From Flavobacterium sp. (GTDB taxonomy: Bacteria > Bacteroidota > Bacteroidia > Flavobacteriales > Flavobacteriaceae), in NCBI GenBank assembly GCA_024642295.1, contig JAHEBK010000001.1, positions 1-29,913 on the forward strand: a DNA stretch of 29,913 nt, written 5' to 3'. The stretch's first letter is position 1. Every line of letters begins with the position of its first letter. The position numbers were made by a program, and so were the translations under genes. The notes beneath the pieces are model-generated. The model ran no database searches. It saw only the letters and a program-made list of their open reading frames with translations, and was not told where the DNA came from. This document shows positions 15,343 through 23,361 of this stretch, one piece after another.

Positions 15343-18300
15343 CTATAAAAAAATGGACACTTTGATTAAACTAATTACTCCTTCACGTTTGAATATTTTT
15401 TGGCTTATATCATGGTTTAAAGTCAATGATGAAAATGTTTCGGTTGCACCAGAACTAAACACTACTTCAATGCTTTTTTTATTACTTAATTTATAGATTA
15501 TTGGCACTTGACAAATGGTAAAAGCTAATTCCCCTTTCTCTAATGTCATCTCGAATGATTTATTTTTGACATCAACAAAAACAGCTTTCTCTTCCTGTTT
15601 TAGAAATTGATTTTTGCTTAAAAAAGTAGGGTGGAATTTTATTAATCCATCAACTACATCAATACCTAATTCTCCTTTTCTGGTAAGGATGTCTTCTTTT
15701 ACTTGGCCAGTCATTCCAGGCTGTTGTGCTCCTCGATGCGATGGAGTATGAGAATAGGGGTCTGTAGGGAACGCACCATATAATTCAGCTGTTTTATGAA
15801 CTCCAATTCCTGCACCAATTTCTTCATAATGAGAAACCAATTTGTTTATGACACTACTATCCTCTTTTTCTTCATACGCATTTTCAATTACCTCTAGCAC
15901 TGCTAAATGTAGTTTAGAAACCATATGCCAGTAAATTGAGCCCAATCCTTCGTAGCCGAAAAAAGTCCCCGACCTACCAGTAAATGCCTTATGATTAAAT
16001 ACATTTTCAAAAATTTGCAGTAATTCCTCTGATTCTTTTTCAACTAAATCATGGTATTCTTTTTGATTTTTAAGTTGATTTAAAGCTTCCTTAAGGTCAT
16101 TCGCGTTATTGAAATTTCCATTAAAATGGTAACCTCCCCTAATATCTTTATTGACTACCAAACTATTATTATTAGCCATTAACTTAGTTAGTAGGGCAGA
16201 ACTTTCTATATTTTCTTTTGGAATATTATTCTTTTCTAAAAATTTAGGCAAGTCCTTATTTGGATACAAAATATAACTATTTTGGTCTTTTCGATACAAC
16301 GCACTATTTCTTAATGACTCTAGTATTTGAAGAGATTCATTTGCGCTTAAGACTCCAGAGCTTAAAACTGCCACTTGTCCTTCGAGCATTTCACTAAGAT
16401 TTGATACCAAAACCCCATCATTCTCAATGGACATCAAATTATAAGAATGATACAGTTTATCAGGTCTTTGATTAGCACTAATTGAATGTTCTATAAAAGC
16501 CAAACTAACCTTTGTAAACGTCTTTAAACCAGACATGGAATGGGTTCTTTTCTTGCCCCAAAATCCACTGTTATACACTTGAATGCGATATTCAGAAGCA
16601 GCTTTCCCTAATCGGTCTATTATTTTTTTACGGTTTTTGTCATCAATTTTTCCTGAAAGCAACTGTTGATTTTCAACTAAACATTCTCTAACTTCATGAT
16701 AAAATTCAACCATTTCATTAGAAATTTTTATTGTATCTAAATTCGAAGCGTCTAACAATTTTTCGAACGTTTTTAAAAATCGTCGCAAATAACAAAGTGT
16801 TACCATGGATACTCCGTTCCCTACCAATGCATTGTTAGCATCATTCCATTCTGGTCGTTGCGTATTCATCCAAATTCCACCTTCTGGAATAAAGTTTGAC
16901 ATTTTTGCCAAAACGGTAGCTAAGATTTTTTCAATAAAATTTACATGATAAATGGCATCTGTATTATCATAAATTAAGGCGCCATCAGCTCCGGTTTTTT
17001 CACGACGTTCAATTATTTTTGCTTCCCAATCATGACTGTATTCTATTGTGTCTTTGGGATTTTTAAGAATGTCCTCATACGATTTTATTGTATAAGGAAC
17101 TGCTGCATATACAAAACATTCATTTTCAAAATAAGAATTTAGTTTACCTGGATAATACTTTTCTATAAACTCTAAAAATTTTAATAAATAAATAATTTGA
17201 TGATCTCCCCAATATCCAATATATGACCATGGATTATCCGGTTCTATAGCTTCCCAATCAAATCCAGATTTAGTTACTCTGTATGGGTTGTATCCATCAA
17301 ATGTAGATGCGTTTAAAAACTTGTGAATCATCCCTTCAATAAAATTAGGATAAGCATGTGCTAATGATTCCCAATTTTGAAAAATATCCCTCCAATTTCC
17401 TTCGTAATCTAATATTTTAGAATCATCAACTTCGCTACGAGTATTGATAGAAAACTTGTTCCAAGGGCGGCTAGGATCACCATGTCTACGACTGAATTTT
17501 AAAGGCAAATACTCCGTGCAGAGTCTTACCAGATCTTGATTAACCTGAAGTTTCATCAATTCCAGTAATTCGATATATGAAAATTGATTTTTTAAATCTT
17601 TTACAAATGATTGATTACTTTGAAACAACTGATTATTTGCTTTTGACAAATACAAAACAAAATCCTTCTTGTCGATTTGATAGTTTTCATCAAAAATACC
17701 CCCACGCATGATATTAAAAAGCACATTAGAGAAATGTCTAGTGTCAATTAATTTATCTTCTGTAAATTGAAGTCCATCTGCGGAAGCGTTAAGCGATATT
17801 AAATTTTGCTTGCCTAATTCAACATCAATACTAAGTTGCGATTCAAGTGTTTTATCATGAATTATAGACTCTGAGAGTTGAATAACCTGTGACTGGTTTT
17901 GATTTACATTGGCAATGATTTTCCATTCTTTGGAAGTGTTTTTATTCAAAAAAATATCCTTTGAAATAAAATAAGCACCTTTCTCGCCTTTAATATCATT
18001 CTCTGCCGATACTTTTTGGAATTTCCTAAAAGCAGGGAGCTGCCTAGATGAAACTAAATGAATAGCATCATTCAATCCCATAGACCACACTACATTTGCT
18101 TTAAGAGCTTCACTAGGCTCTGCTTTATCCACAATTATGGCGCTCAAAGCATATACTCCTATTCCACTCTCTCCTAATAGTTCATTTCTTTTATAAGCAT
18201 CAACAAGATTACTTGTGCTTGATTGTAAATCACTACTAACACCATAGGGCATAATATTTTGAATACCATCAAGTATAGAAATAGCATAATCAACATTCGA

Positions 18301-18741
18301 GTTATTGATAATTTCTACAGTTCTAATAAAGCCAAAAAGATTAGTAGAGCTCCATTGATACCTGTATGTTAACTGTAAATCATGATGAATTTCTTCAAAA
18401 ATAATTTTATTCCCATACAGATTTTTATATAAATTTCGGGTCAGCTTATAGCTGTCATTAAAACGCTCTGAAAAAGGTTCCCAAACTAATTGCGTACTAT
18501 CAAACTGAATTTGAAAAATTGATTTACTTCCCGTAAAATCGGCAAATTCTGTTATTTTATCATCGGTATAATATGGAAAAAGTGCGTATTCTGCATTCTT
18601 TCTTCCTGCTGTAAGACCGCCATTACTTGATATAAACAGCCAGTGATTAGAATCACTAACTAAGCTCATAAAAAATGGACGCATGCTATCGCAATTTTCT
18701 ATTTTATAATATTTCTCTCCTGCTAATTCGACTAACTTCAT
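15343..18741 (-). CDS. GH149-like beta-1,3-glucan phosphorylase
   Basis: A 1132-residue cytoplasmic protein without a signal peptide. It has a GH94-related phosphorylase layout: N-terminal beta-sandwich (about 1-370), (alpha/alpha)6 barrel (about 390-1040), and small C-terminal beta region. The motif PEWNDANNALVG (630-641) matches the GH94 catalytic-acid motif (DWND), placing the acid at Asp634. HTPSHRGAQQPGMTGQV (996-1012) lies where the phosphate-binding segment is expected. The length near 1100 residues, and company of GH16, GH17 and GH30, point to GH149, whose known members phosphorolyse beta-1,3-glucans to glucose 1-phosphate; GH161 is the main alternative. It is the first gene of the second tight gene set, 340 nt after the binding-protein gene. 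Confidence 0.75.
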   Translation of the reverse strand: MKLVELAGEKYYKIENCDSMRPFFMSLVSDSNHWLFISSNGGLTAGRKNAEYALFPYYTDDKITEFADFTGSKSIFQIQFDSTQLVWEPFSERFNDSYKLTRNLYKNLYGNKIIFEEIHHDLQLTYRYQWSSTNLFGFIRTVEIINNSNVDYAISILDGIQNIMPYGVSSDLQSSTSNLVDAYKRNELLGESGIGVYALSAIIVDKAEPSEALKANVVWSMGLNDAIHLVSSRQLPAFRKFQKVSAENDIKGEKGAYFISKDIFLNKNTSKEWKIIANVNQNQSQVIQLSESIIHDKTLESQLSIDVELGKQNLISLNASADGLQFTEDKLIDTRHFSNVLFNIMRGGIFDENYQIDKKDFVLYLSKANNQLFQSNQSFVKDLKNQFSYIELLELMKLQVNQDLVRLCTEYLPLKFSRRHGDPSRPWNKFSINTRSEVDDSKILDYEGNWRDIFQNWESLAHAYPNFIEGMIHKFLNASTFDGYNPYRVTKSGFDWEAIEPDNPWSYIGYWGDHQIIYLLKFLEFIEKYYPGKLNSYFENECFVYAAVPYTIKSYEDILKNPKDTIEYSHDWEAKIIERREKTGADGALIYDNTDAIYHVNFIEKILATVLAKMSNFIPEGGIWMNTQRPEWNDANNALVGNGVSMVTLCYLRRFLKTFEKLLDASNLDTIKISNEMVEFYHEVRECLVENQQLLSGKIDDKNRKKIIDRLGKAASEYRIQVYNSGFWGKKRTHSMSGLKTFTKVSLAFIEHSISANQRPDKLYHSYNLMSIENDGVLVSNLSEMLEGQVAVLSSGVLSANESLQILESLRNSALYRKDQNSYILYPNKDLPKFLEKNNIPKENIESSALLTKLMANNNSLVVNKDIRGGYHFNGNFNNANDLKEALNQLKNQKEYHDLVEKESEELLQIFENVFNHKAFTGRSGTFFGYEGLGSIYWHMVSKLHLAVLEVIENAYEEKEDSSVINKLVSHYEEIGAGIGVHKTAELYGAFPTDPYSHTPSHRGAQQPGMTGQVKEDILTRKGELGIDVVDGLIKFHPTFLSKNQFLKQEEKAVFVDVKNKSFEMTLEKGELAFTICQVPIIYKLSNKKSIEVVFSSGATETFSSLTLNHDISQKIFKREGVISLIKVSIFL

Positions 18742-19081
18742 GCCAATATGATATTTAACTCTTATTAATAAAAGTTGATTTATTTATGGATAGTTATTAC
18801 TAAGGCTAAAAAGCTAGTAATCTATATCTCTTTTTAATTTTTAATTAAAAGGCCGAAATAAATCGACCTTTTAATTAAAATAACTAGTTACTTTCACGTT
18901 TTAAAAAATGAAATTCTAATTACAACATTGTAATAATGACAAGAAGTAAGTAGATTTTAAGTATAGAAAAGCTATCCAGATTGATTTAAAGCCAATCTAA
19001 AATCTAATTATTTCTAGTTCACATTTATAAATAACTGGCTAACAGTTACAAATTAGTGCTAACCAGTTACTGTTTTTATCC
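18742..19081. other. Intergenic gap splitting the glucan locus into two gene sets
   Basis: 340 nt without an open frame. It holds a strong hairpin (18839-18880), an inverted repeat TTACTA/TAGTAA with an inner GCT/AGC (18797-18820), a small palindrome ATTACAAC/ATTGTAAT-like near 18919, and repeated TAACTG/GCTAAC words near 19040-19075. No convincing TAnnTTTG promoter was found on the - strand. Confidence 0.6.
18839..18880. terminator. Hairpin between the two gene sets of the glucan locus
   Basis: TTTTAATTAAAAGG (18839-18852) pairs perfectly with CCTTTTAATTAAAA (18867-18880), and CG/CG closes further inside a short loop. It could terminate or attenuate the upstream set (ends 19082) before the phosphorylase gene, or act as an RNA-processing or stability element. 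Confidence 0.65.
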
Positions 19082-20941
19082 CTAAGGATTAATCACAATT
19101 GAAACATTATCTAAATACAAAGTTGAGTTACAGCCTGGTACACCACCGCATATAGCAACAAACTCAGATGTAATTCCGCCGCTTACATCACCCGCATTTA
19201 CCGTATATGTTGTAGTAAAAGACTGCCAAGAAGCAGTTGGAGTAACTGCAATATTTACAACTTGATTAACACCACTTGCAGCTTCAACAAAAGATTGAAT
19301 AGAATAAGCACCACTTATTCCTGCAAGTGATCCTTTATAATCAAAAGAGATTTTTACTTTGTCACCAACTTTAATTCCTCCAGCACCTTTTCTTTCTTGT
19401 TTAAGAGTTGGATTCAATCCAGAAGGACTAGCTTCTAATTTAGCAGACCATGTTCCTGTTTTACTATCGGTGTTAACAGCTTCTACAATCCCGCCATTTT
19501 TATAAACTGCCCATCCGTCAAGGTTTCCATTTTCAAAACCTCCGTTGGTAGCTATTTCGCCTGCTGCTGGAGTACCACCTCCACCACCACCGCCTGTAGT
19601 CCTTTCATAAACTTTAAGATCATCAAAATAATACGTATTGGTATTGTTTCCATTCAAGTCAAAGAATATTACAATCTTGTTGAATTTATTTGTGTTAGTT
19701 GCTGCAAAAGGAAATGTTAATTCTTCCCATTCATTGGTTTTAGTAGTAGTTAGTTCTAATTCCGTATTATTTCCAGCATTACCTATTTCTTCTAATTTTA
19801 ATCTAACTTTAAATCCTGCTTTAGCTGAATACACTTTTATTTTTAAACCTGCATTAGCTGTAAAATCCAATTTGGCATTCAAATTAATTTGGTTGTTATC
19901 CCATGGGAATTGCCCACTTTTAACAATCTTAGCTACTTTACAAGAACTATTAAGTGCATTTGTTGCATTAGGATTGTCAGCCCATGAAAAACCTGCTCCA
20001 TCTGAAATTATAGATGTACTCAAATCAGTTTTAAAAGTCATATTCAAACCTACAGCACCTAGTGTTTCTGCAGTTTCTGCAGTACATGTTCCGCTTCCGC
20101 CTCCGCCTCCGCCAACACGAGTATATAATTTTAGGTCATCAAAGTAATAGGTATTTGTATTTTTTGTAGCCAAATCAAATATCAAAACAATTTTATCATA
20201 TTTACCACTAGCAGTCGTAGGGAAATCAATCGTTAGCTCTTCCCATGCACTTGTTTTAGTGGTTGCAACTTCAACTTCAGTATTGATAGCCGCATTTGCT
20301 TTATCTTCTAATTTTAATAATACTTTAAAACCTGGTACTTGAGAATATACTTTTATTTTGAAACCTGCATTAGCGTTTAAATCTAATTTTGAACCTAAAG
20401 CAATTTGCACGTTATCCCATGGATTAATTCCTTGTTTTGATACCTTACCAACTTTACAAGAACTATTGATTGCATTATCATAATTAGGATTTGATACCCA
20501 AGCAAAACTTGCTCCATCTGAAACAATGCTTCCAGCAACTGGTTCTGTTTTAAAAGTCATGTTTAAGCTAGCAGCAACTAGTGATTCTGCTGTTTCTGAG
20601 TTACAAGGGATTGTAGGTACTGTAATTGTAATTACACTTTCATAAGTGTCTGAATCTCCCGCTAAATTTCTTGACTTTAATACTACTGTGTGTGTTCCTG
20701 CACCAAAGGTTTTGATAGGATTAATATCAGTAGAGGTTTCACCATCTCCAAAATCCCATTCATAGTTTTTGGCATTTTCTGAAATATTTATAAACACCAC
20801 TGTTCCAGTCGTAGGGTTGATGGTATAGGTATAACCTGCTACTACTTCAGGGTAGTTCGTGTTTTCATCAGTACATCCAAAAAGGGATATTGTCAAGATC
20901 AAAATTGAAATTTGCTTCACTATTTTTATTAAATGTTTCAT
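19082..20941 (-). CDS. Surface glycan-binding lipoprotein: PKD, duplicated beta-domain, CBM4/9-like
   Basis: A 619-residue lipoprotein (ILTISLFGC, Cys23). Order of parts: PKD domain (about 31-108; YEWDFGDGET is the PKD hallmark), repeat A (about 113-275), poly-Gly linker (277-282), repeat B (about 286-446), a second poly-Gly linker (450-456), and a C-terminal CBM4/9-like jelly roll (about 460-619; TNGGFENGNLDGWAVY). Repeats A and B both end in NTNTYYFDDLK and share SSCKV, PWDN, IKVYS and WEELT. No catalytic motif is seen. As the last gene of the set after GH16 it probably holds laminarin at the cell surface, in the role that SusE/F-like proteins play elsewhere. Confidence 0.82.
   Translation of the reverse strand: MKHLIKIVKQISILILTISLFGCTDENTNYPEVVAGYTYTINPTTGTVVFINISENAKNYEWDFGDGETSTDINPIKTFGAGTHTVVLKSRNLAGDSDTYESVITITVPTIPCNSETAESLVAASLNMTFKTEPVAGSIVSDGASFAWVSNPNYDNAINSSCKVGKVSKQGINPWDNVQIALGSKLDLNANAGFKIKVYSQVPGFKVLLKLEDKANAAINTEVEVATTKTSAWEELTIDFPTTASGKYDKIVLIFDLATKNTNTYYFDDLKLYTRVGGGGGGSGTCTAETAETLGAVGLNMTFKTDLSTSIISDGAGFSWADNPNATNALNSSCKVAKIVKSGQFPWDNNQINLNAKLDFTANAGLKIKVYSAKAGFKVRLKLEEIGNAGNNTELELTTTKTNEWEELTFPFAATNTNKFNKIVIFFDLNGNNTNTYYFDDLKVYERTTGGGGGGGTPAAGEIATNGGFENGNLDGWAVYKNGGIVEAVNTDSKTGTWSAKLEASPSGLNPTLKQERKGAGGIKVGDKVKISFDYKGSLAGISGAYSIQSFVEAASGVNQVVNIAVTPTASWQSFTTTYTVNAGDVSGGITSEFVAICGGVPGCNSTLYLDNVSIVINP
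19604..20605 (-). repeat. Internal tandem duplication in the binding-protein gene
   Basis: Two consecutive segments of about 160 codons (about 20605-20117 and 20086-19604) encode the related domains A and B, each closed by a poly-glycine linker coded by GC-rich GGN runs that stand out in this AT-rich DNA. Similarity is clear in protein and moderate in DNA, so the duplication is not very recent. Confidence 0.75.
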
Positions 20942-20965
20942 CTTTATATTGTATTTGGTTAGTTG

Positions 20966-21904
20966 TTATTGTTTGTAAACTCTTACGTAATCAATCAGCA
21001 TCGATTGTGGAAAAACAGTTTCGCTATTTGGAGCTCCTAAAAAATCGCCACCAACGGCTAGGTTAATGATTATATAGAATGGTTTGTCAAAAGCCCATTT
21101 GTTCCATCTTGCTTTTAATTCAGTACATCTCTCTTCTGATAACCCATTACATAAATATTCCGGCATAGGACTTGTTGGTAAGTCTTTGGGAGTTATTTGA
21201 TTATACAACACATCATCTATATAATAATTTATATAATTTGGCCCCCATTCAATACCAAATACGTGAAAACCAGTATCAAAACGATTATCTAATAAACTAT
21301 AACTTTTTGAAATGGATGTACCACCTGAATACCCTAGACCATGTACCGTACCTAAGACTTTTGTAGGCTCTTGTCCTCGAAACTCCATAATATCAATTTC
21401 ACCACAACTAGGCCAACCCACTTCATCTGAATCTGCTCCTAGAAGCCAGAAAGCAGGCCACATTCCTTGTCCAAAAGGCACTCTAATTCTAGCTTCGAAG
21501 CGACCATAAGCTTGGTCAAATTTACCTTTAGTCAATAATCTTGCAGAAGTATAAGAAGCACCTTCATAAGATTCTTTTCTAGCAGTAATGATTAATACTC
21601 CATTTTGCACAGTCACGTTTTCTTGTCGATTGGTGTAATATTGCAATTCGTTATTACCCCAGCCATTAGTTCCAGTACCAATGTCATACCCCCAAATGGC
21701 ACTATTAGGTGCTCCATTAGTGTCAAACTCATCTGACATAGTCAATTGACTAAAAGTAGTGACTGTTTGTTTTTCATCTGTAGTACAACTTGAGATTACA
21801 AAAAGTGGCATCGCTGAAAGGAATGCTTTAAAAAGCAGCGATTTTACTCGTATTGAATTTATATATGTTTTTTTCATTTTTTCTTGTTTTACTATTTTCA
21901 CCAT
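20966..21904 (-). CDS. GH16 laminarinase lipoprotein
   Basis: Compact GH16 endo-beta-1,3-glucanase. The longest frame gives 312 residues, but the Met at residue 10 (MKKTYINSIRV) is the likelier start: an A-rich stretch precedes it and it opens a normal lipoprotein signal ending FVISSC. The signature GEIDIMEFRG provides nucleophile Glu169, Asp171 and acid/base Glu174 (numbering from the first Met). WPAFWLLG and the C-terminal SMLIDYVRVYKQ are characteristic. Unlike the second GH16 of the locus it has no extra domain and no T9SS sorting signal, so it is anchored by lipid. It lies between the two glycan-binding lipoprotein genes. Confidence 0.92.
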   Translation of the reverse strand: MVKIVKQEKMKKTYINSIRVKSLLFKAFLSAMPLFVISSCTTDEKQTVTTFSQLTMSDEFDTNGAPNSAIWGYDIGTGTNGWGNNELQYYTNRQENVTVQNGVLIITARKESYEGASYTSARLLTKGKFDQAYGRFEARIRVPFGQGMWPAFWLLGADSDEVGWPSCGEIDIMEFRGQEPTKVLGTVHGLGYSGGTSISKSYSLLDNRFDTGFHVFGIEWGPNYINYYIDDVLYNQITPKDLPTSPMPEYLCNGLSEERCTELKARWNKWAFDKPFYIIINLAVGGDFLGAPNSETVFPQSMLIDYVRVYKQ

Positions 21905-21909
21905 TATTG

Positions 21910-23346
21910 TTATTCTTTGTAGAAATACATATTATCCATATAAAGAGCTTTTACATTAGAAGATTTTATATTTTCAATGATAATTAAATTGACACCTGTT
22001 TTATCCAATGACGTTTCAGACGTTGGTCTAATTGGAATTTTAATTGTTGCCCATACTCCTGCTTGAAAATTAGAACTAGGATAAACCACTGGAGCTCTAG
22101 GATCTAATTGATAACTTTGACCAATACGGTTTTGTTGAAAAGTAGTAGCAGTACTATTTTCATTTTTAAATGTTAGGAGAAGGTCGATATCAGTTGGTAA
22201 TTCTAACATCATGATATCAACACTAAAATGAGTCATGTCCGAAATGTTTAATGGAGTTGTAAGCTGCGTACCAACAAAATTAAAATCGGCATAATTAATT
22301 ACATTCTGACCTTTTACAGCAATTGCTCCTCCAGTTGTTGTTTGGTATGGTGCCCAAAATCCATTGTAATAATTCACAGGTACATTTGCATATTGGTCAC
22401 TAAAAACTGAAATAACCTTACTTTGAGGTAATGTAGGTAAAGGTGCTACAGGAAAACCACCCGCAACATTAATTGTTAAAGAACCAACTGCTTTAACACC
22501 TGCAATAGAAGCTGTAATCTTTGAAGTACCTGAACCTACAATGGTAACAATACCAGAATCACTTACTCTAGCAACTTCTATATCGGATGATTTAAACGAA
22601 AAATAAGAAGGAGCAACAGTAATAGATTGATTTAAACCCGATTCCAAATTAAATGTTTCTGTTAAACTATAATCAGCCAAATTGAATACATCTCCCAAGA
22701 ACTTAGTTTCTACTTTATCTAAACCATTAGCAATAAATGGTCGTGGTTGTGCAATCGTTCCTAACTTTTCAAATTTCAACTCATCAATCCAAAAAGTATA
22801 GCCTTTATCATTTTCAGGTCCTTCGGCATACCAAAACATTCCTTTTTCTAAAGTCAATTTTGAGGCATCTGGAATAGGAATAATCACTTTTGTCCAGTTT
22901 GTAGTCAATGCTACATTCTTGATGGTTGTAACGTATTTGTTTTCACCAAAATCATTCCCAAAACCAGCTTCATTCAAAGTAGCAGCTTGAGAGGCTTTTA
23001 TCCAAAAAGTTAGCGAATCAAAGTCTGACAAATCGCGACCACCATCAGGAAATATTGCTCCTGCATAAGATCCTGCAGGATTTCCAACATTAGGAACATC
23101 AAATCGCATTGAGGCAGTTCCTTTGAATTTTACATCTGTATCCACCGTGAAAGCATTTAAAACCGAACCTGAAAAGGGATAATAATTCAAGCCTCCACTA
23201 AATCCATCTATAAAGACATCACCCGTTTTTGGATAAGTTGCAAAAGCTACCTCATCAGAAGGATTTCTGTCACATCCAACAGTCACCGTTAGAATTAATC
23301 CCAAAAGCAATGTTATTTTTGAATATATATAATTGTTCTTTTTCAT
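21910..23346 (-). CDS. Surface glycan-binding lipoprotein with Ig-like (Big2) domain
   Basis: A 478-residue lipoprotein (ILTVTVGC, Cys25). An N-terminal beta-sandwich (about 40-195) ends with YTFWIDELKFEK, as in carbohydrate-binding jelly rolls. A bacterial Ig-like domain follows (about 205-295; SDSGIVTIVGSGTSKITASIAG is typical of Big2). A second beta-sandwich (about 305-478) ends with ALYMDNMYFYKE. There is no catalytic signature. Position directly after the enzyme-barrel fusion gene (15 nt) and 5 nt before the GH16 gene suggests that it presents beta-glucan to these proteins on the cell surface. The two sandwiches could be separate binding modules. Confidence 0.8.
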   Translation of the reverse strand: MKKNNYIYSKITLLLGLILTVTVGCDRNPSDEVAFATYPKTGDVFIDGFSGGLNYYPFSGSVLNAFTVDTDVKFKGTASMRFDVPNVGNPAGSYAGAIFPDGGRDLSDFDSLTFWIKASQAATLNEAGFGNDFGENKYVTTIKNVALTTNWTKVIIPIPDASKLTLEKGMFWYAEGPENDKGYTFWIDELKFEKLGTIAQPRPFIANGLDKVETKFLGDVFNLADYSLTETFNLESGLNQSITVAPSYFSFKSSDIEVARVSDSGIVTIVGSGTSKITASIAGVKAVGSLTINVAGGFPVAPLPTLPQSKVISVFSDQYANVPVNYYNGFWAPYQTTTGGAIAVKGQNVINYADFNFVGTQLTTPLNISDMTHFSVDIMMLELPTDIDLLLTFKNENSTATTFQQNRIGQSYQLDPRAPVVYPSSNFQAGVWATIKIPIRPTSETSLDKTGVNLIIIENIKSSNVKALYMDNMYFYKE

Positions 23347-23361
23347 TTTTTTCAGTTTTAA

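Noticed and set aside
15343..18741. GH94 cellobiose/cellodextrin phosphorylase
   Set aside because: The fold and acid motif are related, but the protein is several hundred residues longer than GH94 enzymes and its neighbours all act on beta-1,3-glucan; GH149 fits better.
19638..20147. + strand open frame of 169 codons
   Set aside because: Antisense of repeat B and the poly-Gly linker of the binding lipoprotein; it has a proline run only because of the GGN codons on the other strand.
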